From the NCBI RefSeq assembly GCF_009765355.1, contig NZ_VTHK01000060.1:1-51728 (forward strand): a stretch of 51,728 nucleotides of DNA, given 5' to 3'. Below are positions 1 through 7,595 of this stretch, piece after piece; position 1 is the stretch's first letter, and every line of letters starts with the position of its first letter. Both the position numbers and the translations under genes were made by a program. Source of the stretch: Amycolatopsis anabasis (GTDB lineage Bacteria > Actinomycetota > Actinomycetes > Mycobacteriales > Pseudonocardiaceae). Under the pieces are notes generated by a model. It was not told where the DNA came from, did not search any database, and saw nothing but the letters and a program-made list of their open reading frames with translations.

Positions 1-55
1 CAAACGATCACTGACCGCCTACGACCACTAACACCAACTTCACGGAATCAACCGT

Positions 56-415
56 CTAGTGGTGGTTCCGGCAGGGCTTGGTCGAGCCGCGCCGGGAGAC
101 TCCCGAACAGGGCGGCGGGGGCGCCCCGGACGCTTCCTCTTCTTCGGTGGCCAGCATCTGCTCGGGATAGACGTTCCACGCGATTTCGCAGTCGCAGAAC
201 GCTCCCCGGTTCTCCAGCCGTTCCTCGAGTGCGGTGGCCCGTGGCGCGCACGCGTCCCGCCAGCGCCGGGTCCAGCGGAAGGTGCCGTCGCAGCCGAAGT
301 CGTCCAGCATGCGGACGACGAAGCAGGCCAGGCACTCCCGGTCGACCGGGGTGGTCCACTGCTCTTGCAGATCGCCGACGAGGTTTTCGGCTTCGGCGAG
401 CGGTCCGGTGTTCAT
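56..415 (-). CDS. DUF2695 family protein
   Basis: 119-residue protein of unknown function. Two motif blocks can be seen: ECLACF followed by FGCDGTFRWT (about residues 24-55), and FCDCEIAWNV (about residues 75-85). The CDGT and CDCE pairs resemble the DUF2695 family as I remember it, and the clustered cysteines suggest metal binding or a structural role. The ATG at 415 has an AGGAGG Shine-Dalgarno 6 nt upstream (422-427), which rejects the much longer open frame that runs through it. The C-terminus is acidic, then proline- and arginine-rich, and looks disordered. It is transcribed divergently from kptA across about 100 bp. Family assignment is by motif only and no function is claimed. Confidence 0.8.
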   Translation of the reverse strand: MNTGPLAEAENLVGDLQEQWTTPVDRECLACFVVRMLDDFGCDGTFRWTRRWRDACAPRATALEERLENRGAFCDCEIAWNVYPEQMLATEEEEASGAPPPPCSGVSRRGSTKPCRNHH

Positions 416-517
416 GTGATTCCTCCTCAGGGGTGGGTACATCGTGTCTAGCACCGGGGTCCGACAAGTTCGGCGGACCTTGCGCGGCCGACACCGGTGT
501 GCGTCAATGAACCCGCA

Positions 518-1066
518 ATGAACAAAGGAAAACTGGTACGTACCTCGAAGAGGTTGTCGCTGCATCTGCGGCACGCTCCCGAACGGATCGGCATCGAACT
601 GGGGCCCGGCGGCTGGGTCCGCGTCGAGGAGCTGTTGACCGCCCTGTCCAGCCACGGGCTGTCCCTCACCCGCGCCGAACTGGCGGAAGTCGTGGCGGAG
701 AATGACAAAAGAAGGTTCGCATTCGACGAAACCGGCGAGCTGATCCGCGCCAATCAGGGGCACAGCGTCGCCGTGGATCTGGATCTGCCGCCCGCCGATC
801 CGCCCGCACTGCTCTACCACGGCACCGTGGAACGTTTTCTGGAAGCGATCCTGCGCGAGGGATTGCGCCCGATGAACCGCCACGACGTGCACCTGTCGCC
901 GTCCGTCGAAACCGCGACCCGGGTGGGCGCCCGCCGCGGTCGCCCGGTCGTCCTCGAAGTCGACGCGCGGGCCATGGCGGCGGCCGGGCACGAGTTCCGC
1001 GTCAGCGCCAACGGCGTCTGGCTCACCGCTCGAGTTCCCCCGGAATTCCTGCGCCGCACTCAATGA
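518..1066 (+). CDS. kptA: RNA 2'-phosphotransferase (Tpt1/KptA family)
   Basis: 182-residue KptA/Tpt1 enzyme. The family moves an RNA internal 2'-phosphate to NAD+, releasing nicotinamide and ADP-ribose 1'',2''-cyclic phosphate. In eukaryotes this completes tRNA splicing; the bacterial substrate is not established. The N-terminal RNA-binding lobe carries RTSKRLSLHLRHAPE and GGWVRVEELL. The NAD-binding lobe has LYHGTVERFLEAILREGL, then DVHLSPSVETATRVGARRG. The conserved Arg-His-Arg-Arg catalytic set appears present. The ATG at 518 matches the usual family start (MNKGKLVRTSK); another ATG seven codons upstream at 497 is possible. Neither has a strong Shine-Dalgarno. Confidence 0.93.
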   Translation: MNKGKLVRTSKRLSLHLRHAPERIGIELGPGGWVRVEELLTALSSHGLSLTRAELAEVVAENDKRRFAFDETGELIRANQGHSVAVDLDLPPADPPALLYHGTVERFLEAILREGLRPMNRHDVHLSPSVETATRVGARRGRPVVLEVDARAMAAAGHEFRVSANGVWLTARVPPEFLRRTQ

Positions 1067-1204
1067 ATTCGCCGGGCCGGGGCACGATTTCCTGATGGCA
1101 CAAGAACAGCGCCACCGAGTGCTGTTGATCACAGCCAAAACCAGGAATAACCGCACCGGGCGCGGGGTTTCGACCTGCCGGAAACCACACTGGCGGGAGC
1201 GGAA

Positions 1205-2455
1205 TTGACCACGGCGCAGCAGGCCCAGCGAATCGAACAAAACGAGCAAATCGACCCTTCCGGAGCGGAAAAGCCGAAAACCGCCCGCTACGCGCTCATC
1301 CTCGGCGGGCTCTCCGCGTTCGGCCCGCTCTCCATCGACATGTACCTCCCGGCGCTGCCGACGATGAGCAAGGACCTGCACAGCGCCGATTCCACGCTCC
1401 AGCTCACGCTCACCGCGTTCATCATCGGCCTCGCGATCGGTCAGCTCGTCCTGGGCCCGCTCTCCGACGCGCTCGGCCGCCGCAGGCCCCTCCTCTTCGG
1501 CCTCGCGCTCTACGCCGTCGCCTCGGTCCTGTGCGCGCTGAGCCCCACCACCGAACTCCTGATCGCCGCGCGCGGCCTGCAGGCGGTCGGCGCCGCGGCC
1601 GGGATCGTGATCGCCCGGGCGACCGTGCGCGACCTGTTCTCCGGCACCGCGATGACGAAGTTCTTCTCGATGCTCATGCTGGTCAACGGGCTCGCCCCGA
1701 TCCTCGCGCCGATCATCGGCGGCCAGATCCTCACCCTCACTTCCTGGCGCGGCGTCTTCGTCGTCCTCACCGTGTTCGGCGCGCTGCTGCTCGCGGTCGT
1801 CGCGGTCGCCCTGCCCGAACCGCTGCCCGCCCACCTGCGGCGCCCGGCGCGCCTCGGCGCCACCCTCCGCACCTACGCCGGGCTGCTCGCCGACCGGAAG
1901 TTCCTCGGCTACGCGCTCGCGTCCGGCCTGATGTTCGCCGGGCTGTTCGCCTACATCTCCGGCAGCTCGTTCGTGCTGCAGGACGTGTACGGCCTCAGCC
2001 CGCAGCAGTACAGCCTGGTGTTCGGCGCGAACGGCCTCGGCATCGTGCTCGTCGGCCAGCTCAACGGCCGGATCGTCGGCCGGTTCCCGGAGCGCGCGCT
2101 GCTCACCACCGGCCTGCTCGTCTCCGCCGCGGGCGGGCTCGGCGTGCTGCTCGCGGCGATCGGGCACTTCCCGCTCGCGGTGCTGCTGATCCCGCTGCTG
2201 CTCATGGTCTCCAGCATCGGCCTGGTCATGCCGAACTCGAACTCGCTGGCACTCGCCGAACACGCGCACAACGCGGGTGCCGCGTCGGCGCTGCTCGGCG
2301 TGCTGCAGTTCGTCGTCGGCGGCATCGCCACCCCGCTGGTCGGCCTCGGCAACGGGCACAGCGCGGTCCCGATGGCCACCGTCATGGCCGGTTTCGGCGT
2401 CGCCGCGCTGATCGCGTTCGCCACGCTGACCCGCGGCGCCCGGCAGGCCGCGTGA
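1205..2455 (+). CDS. Bcr/CflA family MFS drug efflux transporter
   Basis: 416-residue inner-membrane drug/H+ antiporter of the Bcr/CflA (DHA1, 12-TM) type. Near the N-terminus FGPLSIDMYLPALPTM is the typical first-helix motif. The loop 2-3 motif GPLSDALGRRRPLLFG follows, and helix 5 carries GLAPILAPIIGG. Hydrophobic segments continue to the C-terminus and the length is normal. I place the start at the TTG at 1205, preceded by GGGAG, giving a 30-residue polar N-terminus. The gene ends 7 nt before the end of the convergent reductase gene. Substrate is not predictable. Confidence 0.92.
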   Translation: MTTAQQAQRIEQNEQIDPSGAEKPKTARYALILGGLSAFGPLSIDMYLPALPTMSKDLHSADSTLQLTLTAFIIGLAIGQLVLGPLSDALGRRRPLLFGLALYAVASVLCALSPTTELLIAARGLQAVGAAAGIVIARATVRDLFSGTAMTKFFSMLMLVNGLAPILAPIIGGQILTLTSWRGVFVVLTVFGALLLAVVAVALPEPLPAHLRRPARLGATLRTYAGLLADRKFLGYALASGLMFAGLFAYISGSSFVLQDVYGLSPQQYSLVFGANGLGIVLVGQLNGRIVGRFPERALLTTGLLVSAAGGLGVLLAAIGHFPLAVLLIPLLLMVSSIGLVMPNSNSLALAEHAHNAGAASALLGVLQFVVGGIATPLVGLGNGHSAVPMATVMAGFGVAALIAFATLTRGARQAA

Positions 2456-2462
2456 CGGGGAA

Positions 2463-3677
2463 TCAGGCCAGGCTGGCGAGTTCCGCGTCGCGCAATTGCA
2501 CGGCGGTCACCGTCGTGCGACTGTCCACAAGGGACTGCAGCGCGTCGCCGTCGTCCCACATGTTGACGTTCATCGCCGCGGTGACCTGACCGTCGCGCAG
2601 CCAGAACGCGATGAATTCGCGGGCGGTCAGGCTCCCCCGGATCACCAGCTCGTCGGTGTCCGGATCGGCGAGGCCGCGGTACTCGCAGCCGAGATCGTAT
2701 TGATCCGAGAAGAAATACGGCGTCGCGGTGTACGGCTCGTTCTCGCCGATCAGGTTGCCCGCGACGTGCGCGCCCTGCCCCTTCGCGTTCTGCCAGTGCT
2801 CCACCCGCACCCGCCGCCCGTAGCGCGGGTGGAAATGCGCGGCGATATCGCCGACCGCGTAGACGTCCGGCGCGGCGGTCCGGAGCCCGGCGTCGACGCA
2901 GACGCCGCCGTCGTCGGCGATCTCCAGCCCGGCCGCGTGCGCGAGCCCGACGCGCGGCGCGGCGCCGATCGCGACCAGCACCACGTCGGCGGACAGTTCG
3001 GTGCCGTCGGCCAGCCGCACGCCCTTCCCGTCCTCGATGAACTCGGCGACCCTGGCGCCCAGTTTGAAGGTGACACCGTGGTCGTTGTGCAGCTCGTGGA
3101 AGACGGCGGACACCGCTTCGCCGAGCACGGTCACCAGCGGGCCGCCCAGCTGATCGATCACCGTGACCTCGGCGCCGTGTTTGCGCGCGGCCGCGGCGGC
3201 TTCGGTACCGATCCAGCCCGCGCCCACGATGATCACGCGTTCCGCGCCTTCGAACGCCGACCGCAGCGCGAGCGAATCGTCCAGGGTCCGCAGGGTGCGC
3301 AGGCCCGGCGAATCACCCCCGGGCACCGGGAGCGAACGCGGTTCGGAACCCGTGGCCAGCAGCAGCCGGTCGTAGCGGTGCTCGTCGCCCACCGAATCGA
3401 GGACGAGCCGGGCGCCGAGTTCCACCCGGGTCGCGCTGACGCCGAGCCGCAGATCGATGTCGTGCTCGGCGTAGAAGCCTTCCTCGTGCACCCAATCGGG
3501 TTCTTCCGCGTCGCCGAGCAGGATGCTCTTCGACAGCGGAGGCAGCTCGTAGGGCCGGTGCGCTTGTTCGGCGAGCATCAGGATTTCACCCGAATAGCCG
3601 CGTTCTCGCAGTGCTCCCGCGGCGGACGCGCCGGCCAGCCCGCTGCCGACGATGACCACTCGCTTGGGTTCGGACAT
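2463..3677 (-). CDS. NAD(P)/FAD-dependent ferredoxin reductase-like oxidoreductase
   Basis: 404-residue pyridine nucleotide-disulfide fold flavoprotein resembling ferredoxin, rubredoxin or putidaredoxin reductases that feed electrons to cytochrome P450s or oxygenases. The FAD-binding loop VIVGSGLAGASAAG is at the N-terminus. LLLATGSEPR and the NAD(P) loop VIIVGAGWIGTEAAAA lie mid-protein. The second FAD motif DVYAVGDIAAHFHP comes before a Reductase_C-like domain of about 85 residues. The ATG at 3677 follows a GGGAGG Shine-Dalgarno; an upstream in-frame start at 3695 is less likely. No ferredoxin or P450 gene is adjacent, so the partner is unknown. Confidence 0.9.
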   Translation of the reverse strand: MSEPKRVVIVGSGLAGASAAGALRERGYSGEILMLAEQAHRPYELPPLSKSILLGDAEEPDWVHEEGFYAEHDIDLRLGVSATRVELGARLVLDSVGDEHRYDRLLLATGSEPRSLPVPGGDSPGLRTLRTLDDSLALRSAFEGAERVIIVGAGWIGTEAAAAARKHGAEVTVIDQLGGPLVTVLGEAVSAVFHELHNDHGVTFKLGARVAEFIEDGKGVRLADGTELSADVVLVAIGAAPRVGLAHAAGLEIADDGGVCVDAGLRTAAPDVYAVGDIAAHFHPRYGRRVRVEHWQNAKGQGAHVAGNLIGENEPYTATPYFFSDQYDLGCEYRGLADPDTDELVIRGSLTAREFIAFWLRDGQVTAAMNVNMWDDGDALQSLVDSRTTVTAVQLRDAELASLA

Positions 3678-3857
3678 CCCTGACCTCCCGTCCACGGCGT
3701 CACTGCACCTGGCGAAGGTACCGCCGTTGCCCGTTCCCGGCAGCCCCGCGAAACCCGTCGGTAGTTTTTTCGCGGCATCGCGTCACGAGGTCCGGGCCGA
3801 CCCGTCACAGCCCCGCAGGGCACGACAAATGCGGCGAAAACGCAGGAGGCGAGTCAG

Positions 3858-4064
3858 GTGGCGGCGCAAGAGGAATGGGCCATCAGCTGCCGGGATCTGG
3901 CCGGCCGGCGAAGGGACCTGACGGTGTTCGTGAGCAGCGATCGCGTGGTCATCGTCGCTCCACCCGGCGAGGCCGCGGTGCTCGCCCCCCTGGATGTCGG
4001 CAGACTGCGCGCGGCGTTACGCGATGCCGTCGTGGCGGTGGGCCACGCGACGGAAGGCATGTGA
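3858..4064 (+). CDS. small hypothetical protein
   Basis: 68-residue protein without a signal peptide or membrane segment. It starts at a GTG with AGGAGG 8 nt upstream (3844-3849). The sequence is compact and looks folded: an N-terminal WAISCRDL segment, a central strand pattern LTVFVSSDRVVIVAPPGEAAVL, and a C-terminal helix rich in Ala and Arg. I do not recognise a named family. It lies between the divergent FAD reductase gene and the acyl-CoA reductase gene, about 90 nt upstream of the latter and in the same direction. The strong ribosome binding site and good codon bias support a real gene. Confidence 0.7.
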   Translation: MAAQEEWAISCRDLAGRRRDLTVFVSSDRVVIVAPPGEAAVLAPLDVGRLRAALRDAVVAVGHATEGM

Positions 4065-4088
4065 TCCGACGCCCGCCCGGGTACCATT

Positions 4089-4104
4089 CCTACTCATGAG
4101 TAGG
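4089..4104. promoter_or_regulatory. 16-bp perfect palindrome, likely repressor operator
   Basis: CCTACTCATGAGTAGG is a perfect 16-bp inverted repeat 52 bp upstream of the acyl-CoA reductase start and 25 bp after the small hypothetical gene. Its size, symmetry and position fit an operator for a homodimeric TetR-type regulator. No regulator gene is adjacent, so the regulator would act from elsewhere. I cannot name it. Confidence 0.6.
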
Positions 4105-4155
4105 TAAGCTCTCCTCGGACTGACAAAGAGCGTTTCCTGCTTAAGGGTGTCGAGG

Positions 4156-6150
4156 ATGACGAACTACTTCGTGACGGGCGCGACCGGGTTCATCGGACGG
4201 CGGCTGACCGCGCGCCTGCTCGCCAGGCCGGAGACCGGAACCGTGTACGCCCTGGTGCGGGAGACCTCCCGCGGCCGCCTGGCCGCCCTCGCCGAGCAGT
4301 GGCCGCACGCCGAACGCCTGGTGCCGGTCACCGGCGACCTCACCGAGGACGCCCTGGGGGTGGACCGCGCCGGGCTCGACAAGATCGACCACGTCCTGCA
4401 CCTCGGCGCGATCTACGACCTGACCGCCAAGGAAGAAGCGAACCGGGCGGCGAACGTCGACGGCACGCGCAACGTGATCGCCTTCGCCGCGGCGGCGGGC
4501 GCGTCCTGGCTGCACCACGTCTCCTCCATCGCGGTGGCGGGCAACCACCCCGGCAAGTTCACCGAATCCGACTTCGATCTCGGCCAGGGCTTCGACTCGC
4601 CGTACCACGCGACCAAGTTCGAGGCCGAGAAACTGGTGCGCGAACAGGACGCGGTGCCGTTCAAGGTCTACCGGCCCTCGGCCGTGGTCGGCGACTCGCG
4701 CAGCGGCGAGATGGACAAGGTCGACGGGCCCTACTACTTCCTCCCGGCGATCTCCCGGCTGAGCGCGCTGCCCGCGCGGCTGCCCCTGGCCGGTCCGGAC
4801 CTCGGGGCGACGAACCTGGTGCCGGTCGACTACGTGGTCGACGCGATCGAATGGCTGATGCACCGCGACGCCCCGTCGGGTAGCACGTACCACCTGGGCT
4901 CGCCGCGGCCGCAGCCGTTGAACGAGGTGTACAACGCGTTCGCCGCGGCCGCGGGGGCGCCGCGGATCGGGGCGACGACCCCGCCGCGCGTTTCGGCCGC
5001 CGTGCGGGCGGCCGGGAAGCGGCTCGCGAAATGGGGCGCCGCGGGGGTCGACCGGCTGCCCGGCGGGTACTCCGCCCGCAAGGCCGTGCTGACCGAACTC
5101 GGGGTGCCGATCGAGGTGCTGCCGCATCTGAGCCTGGAGGTCGACTTCGACACCGCGGCGACGACCGCGGCACTGGTCGGCAGCGGGATCGAACTGCCCG
5201 AACTGGCCGACTACGCGGGACCGCTCTACCGGTACTGGCTCGAGCACCTGGACGTGGACCGGGCGCGGCGGCGGCGCGGGAAGGAGCCCCTGCGCGGGCG
5301 GACCGTGCTCATCACCGGCGCGTCCTCCGGTATCGGGGAGGCGACGGCGATCCAGGTCGCGGCCCGGGAGGCGACCGTGCTGCTGGTCGCCCGGCGCGCC
5401 GACGAACTCGAACGGGTGCGGGCGAAGATCGCCGAGGGCGGGGGCAAGGCCGCCGTGTACCAGTGCGACCTGACCGACGGCGACGCCGTCGACCGGCTGG
5501 TCAAGGACGTGCTCGCCGATTTCGGCGGGGTGGACATGCTGGTCAACAACGCCGGCCGGTCGATCCGGCGGTCGATCCGGCATTCGACCGAGCGGTTCCA
5601 CGACTTCGAACGGACGATGGCCATCAACTACTTCGGGCCGGTCCGGCTGATCCTCGGCCTGCTGCCGTCGATGACCGAACGGCGGTTCGGGCACATCGTG
5701 AACGTGACCACGCAGGGCCTGCAGACCGACACCCCACGCTTCGCCGCGTACCTGGCGTCCAAGGCAGCGCTGGAGGAGTTCGGCCTCGCGGCCGGGCGGG
5801 AGACCCTGTCCGACGGGATCACGTTCAGCTCGGTCCGGATGCCGCTGGTGCGGACCGACATGATCGCGCCGACCGGGCTGTACCGGACGCTGCCGGCGAG
5901 CAGCCCGGAGAAGGCCGCGGAACTGGTGGTCAAGGCACTGGAGAAGCGGCCGGAGATCGTGAGCCGGCCGGAGGGCACCGCGGCGGAACTGGCGACCCGG
6001 CTGATGCCCCGCGCTTCGCGGCTGGCGGCACACCTGGCCTACAGCGCGGTGCCGGAGTCGGCGCCGGAACTCAAGGGCAAGCGGCGGAAAGCCCCGCTCG
6101 CCGGGGTGGCGGGGGCGGTCACCCGGCTGGCGTGGCGGCGGCGTTCGTAA
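4156..6150 (+). CDS. two-domain SDR, AcrA1-like acyl-CoA reductase
   Basis: 664-residue fusion of two short-chain dehydrogenase modules, the layout of the mycobacterial AcrA1 type (fatty acyl-CoA reductase to aldehyde or alcohol). The N-terminal extended-SDR domain starts with FVTGATGFIGRRL and has active-site YHATK near residue 149. The C-terminal classical-SDR domain begins near residue 380 with TVLITGASSGIGEA. It continues with NNAGRSIRRS and active-site YLASK near residue 531. Both domains keep their nucleotide-binding and catalytic motifs. The ATG at 4156 has AAGGG 8 nt upstream; a GTG at 4147 is an alternative. A perfect palindrome upstream suggests repressor control. Likely role is lipid or wax-type alcohol formation; the substrate is inferred from the family. 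Confidence 0.85.
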   Translation: MTNYFVTGATGFIGRRLTARLLARPETGTVYALVRETSRGRLAALAEQWPHAERLVPVTGDLTEDALGVDRAGLDKIDHVLHLGAIYDLTAKEEANRAANVDGTRNVIAFAAAAGASWLHHVSSIAVAGNHPGKFTESDFDLGQGFDSPYHATKFEAEKLVREQDAVPFKVYRPSAVVGDSRSGEMDKVDGPYYFLPAISRLSALPARLPLAGPDLGATNLVPVDYVVDAIEWLMHRDAPSGSTYHLGSPRPQPLNEVYNAFAAAAGAPRIGATTPPRVSAAVRAAGKRLAKWGAAGVDRLPGGYSARKAVLTELGVPIEVLPHLSLEVDFDTAATTAALVGSGIELPELADYAGPLYRYWLEHLDVDRARRRRGKEPLRGRTVLITGASSGIGEATAIQVAAREATVLLVARRADELERVRAKIAEGGGKAAVYQCDLTDGDAVDRLVKDVLADFGGVDMLVNNAGRSIRRSIRHSTERFHDFERTMAINYFGPVRLILGLLPSMTERRFGHIVNVTTQGLQTDTPRFAAYLASKAALEEFGLAAGRETLSDGITFSSVRMPLVRTDMIAPTGLYRTLPASSPEKAAELVVKALEKRPEIVSRPEGTAAELATRLMPRASRLAAHLAYSAVPESAPELKGKRRKAPLAGVAGAVTRLAWRRRS

Positions 6151-6151
6151 A

Positions 6152-6180
6152 TTCGGTTGCGCGGCGGACGCCGCGCCGAA
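6152..6180 (+). terminator. stem-loop after acyl-CoA reductase gene
   Basis: Immediately after the stop codon, TTCGG-ttg-CGCGGCG pairs with CGCCGCG-CCGAA around a 2-nt turn, giving 12 bp with a 3-nt bulge. No T-run follows, as is common in high-GC actinobacteria. It probably separates this transcript from the RIO kinase leader. Confidence 0.5.
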
Positions 6181-6241
6181 ATGATGGCGCACGAGTGATC
6201 GCGGACCGGCGTTTCGCCGGTGATGGAGAAGGAGGTGCCAC

Positions 6242-6298
6242 GTGTCCAGGACTGTGCCGGGCGCTGCCACCGCCCATCCCTTCGCCCCGCGAGGCTGA
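6242..6298 (+). CDS. 18-codon leader ORF upstream of RIO kinase gene
   Basis: GTG-initiated ORF encoding MSRTVPGAATAHPFAPRG. It sits 6 nt after AAGGAGGTG (6229-6236), which matches the actinobacterial anti-Shine-Dalgarno over nine bases and is much better than most sites in this window. An in-frame stop at 6221-6223 rules out a longer protein. A 7-bp hairpin (6205-6221) lies just before the site. The stop codon is 12 nt upstream of the hairpin that masks the RIO kinase gene's Shine-Dalgarno. The peptide has no recognised family; it may be a regulatory leader peptide rather than a functional protein. Confidence 0.55.
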   Translation: MSRTVPGAATAHPFAPRG

Positions 6299-6310
6299 CG
6301 CGCCGTAGCG

Positions 6311-6339
6311 CTCCTGGTGGGGCATCCCCCCACGAGGAG
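6311..6339 (+). promoter_or_regulatory. hairpin sequestering the RIO kinase Shine-Dalgarno
   Basis: CTCCT-G-GTGGGG (6311-6322) pairs with CCCCAC-G-AGGAG (6328-6339) around a 5-nt loop. This gives 11 Watson-Crick pairs with a single G-G mismatch. The last five bases of the 3' arm, AGGAG, are the ribosome binding site of the kinase gene at 6348. When folded, the structure should block initiation. A ribosome at the stop codon of the 18-codon ORF upstream would reach the base of the stem. Confidence 0.6.
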
Positions 6340-6347
6340 ATCTACCA

Positions 6348-7307
6348 GTGCGCGAGCACGATTTCGAAACCTACGAAGACCGTTACGACACCGCGCCGCG
6401 GCAGAAGCGGCGGAAGCCGCGGTTCGACGACGAGCCGGCGCCCTCGCGCGCCGGCCGGATGACCGAGGAAGAACGCGGACGCGTCGCCCGGCTGCGCGAG
6501 GACGCGTACACCGAAACCGAAATTCCCGGTGGCGGCGACCGGTTCTCGACCTGGGACGAAGGCGAACGCGGTCCGGAACCCCGTCCGGACTGGCTGGTGA
6601 CCGAACTGGCCGCGGTGGACGTCGAACTGGGCGTCCTCAAAACCGGCAAGGAAGCCGACGTGCACCTGCTGCGGCGCGTCCTGCCGGGCTCCCCGCACGG
6701 GTGCCTGCTGGCGGCGAAACGGTACCGCAGCAACGAACACCGGCTGTTCCACCGCGACGCCGGCTACCTCGAAGGCCGCCGGATGCGCAAGTCGCGGGAG
6801 ATGCGGGCGGTACAGACCCGCACCGCGTTCGGGCGCAACCTCATCGCCGAACAGTGGGCGGCCGCCGAGTTCTCCGCGTTGAGTCGCTTGTGGACGATCG
6901 GCGCGCCGGTGCCGTACCCGGTGCAGCGCAACGGAACCGAACTGCTGCTGGAGTTCCTCGGGGACGCCGACGGGGCGGCCGCGCCGCGGCTGGCCCAGTT
7001 GCGGCCCGAGCCGGGCGAACTGCGGGAACTGTGGCACCAGCTGGTCGCGGCGCTCGAGGTTCTCACCGGCGAGGGCCTGACCCACGGCGACCTGTCGGCG
7101 TACAACCTGCTGGTGCACGACGAGCAGCTGATGCTCATCGATCTGCCGCAGGTGGTCGACATCGTGGCCAATCCGCAGGGACCCGATTTCCTGGCCCGGG
7201 ACGTGCGCAACATCGCGCGCTGGTTCGCCGCACGCGGCCTGGACGACGGCGAACTCGACGTGGAAGCGCTGATCATCCGATTGCGACGGACCGCCGGGCT
7301 GCCGTGA
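6348..7307 (+). CDS. RIO-family atypical serine/threonine protein kinase
   Basis: 319-residue RIO-type kinase. An arginine-rich, charged N-terminal region of about 80 residues leads into the kinase core. The nucleotide-binding segment LKTGKEADVHLL is near residue 98. Catalytic HGDLSAYNLL is near residue 245 and the metal-binding segment MLIDLPQVVDI near residue 262. RIO kinases and ATPases act in ribosome maturation in archaea and eukaryotes; the bacterial role is poorly defined. The GTG at 6348 uses GAGGAG at 6334-6339, which can be masked by the hairpin described above. A DEAD-box RNA helicase gene lies downstream, a suggestive RNA or ribosome context, but a stem-loop and a probable promoter separate the two. 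Confidence 0.9.
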   Translation: MREHDFETYEDRYDTAPRQKRRKPRFDDEPAPSRAGRMTEEERGRVARLREDAYTETEIPGGGDRFSTWDEGERGPEPRPDWLVTELAAVDVELGVLKTGKEADVHLLRRVLPGSPHGCLLAAKRYRSNEHRLFHRDAGYLEGRRMRKSREMRAVQTRTAFGRNLIAEQWAAAEFSALSRLWTIGAPVPYPVQRNGTELLLEFLGDADGAAAPRLAQLRPEPGELRELWHQLVAALEVLTGEGLTHGDLSAYNLLVHDEQLMLIDLPQVVDIVANPQGPDFLARDVRNIARWFAARGLDDGELDVEALIIRLRRTAGLP

Positions 7308-7321
7308 GGCACGCCACCCGG

Positions 7322-7358
7322 GGCGGCAGGTCGTGGGTCCTTGCCCACACATGCCGCC
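7322..7358 (+). terminator. stem-loop after RIO kinase gene
   Basis: GGCGGCA (7322-7328) pairs with TGCCGCC (7352-7358), and inside it GTGGG (7333-7337) pairs with CCCAC (7344-7348). It begins 14 nt after the kinase stop codon and has no T-run. It likely ends the kinase transcript before the helicase promoter. Confidence 0.5.
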
Positions 7359-7363
7359 TCGGG

Positions 7364-7393
7364 TTGGGGCGTTCGAACACGCTCGGGTAGACT
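7364..7393 (+). promoter_or_regulatory. candidate promoter and ~200-nt leader of DEAD-box helicase
   Basis: TTGGGG (7364-7369) and TAGACT (7388-7393) are separated by 18 bp and resemble a housekeeping -35/-10 pair. Transcription from here would give a leader of about 195 nt before the helicase start at 7596. No convincing gene occupies that leader. Long untranslated leaders are common for cold-inducible DEAD-box helicases, but none is shown here. Confidence 0.35.
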
Positions 7394-7595
7394 GATCACA
7401 GACCGCAACCGGCGGCGTGGACACTTCAGAAGTTCTTCGCGGCCAAGCCGACCGAATGGCTCGCGGTAATCCACCCACCAACGGTGTCAAAAGCACCGGG
7501 TTCGTCCCTGTGAACGCCCATCGAGCGAGATGCTGTCCTGCCTGCGCGGGACCGACCGGGCCTCCTTGCGACGTGCCACGTCCGAGAGGCAGTTA

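Noticed and set aside
1095..1205. 37-codon ATG frame between kptA and the MFS gene
   Set aside because: No Shine-Dalgarno and no recognisable features; probably the MFS leader.
56..2359. 767-codon minus-strand frame across kptA and the MFS gene
   Set aside because: It is the shadow of two plus-strand genes. Only its last 119 codons, from the ATG at 415 with a strong Shine-Dalgarno, form a real gene.
4141..6333. 730-codon minus-strand frame opposite the acyl-CoA reductase gene
   Set aside because: Arg/His/Gln-rich with no motifs. The plus strand encodes a complete two-domain SDR.
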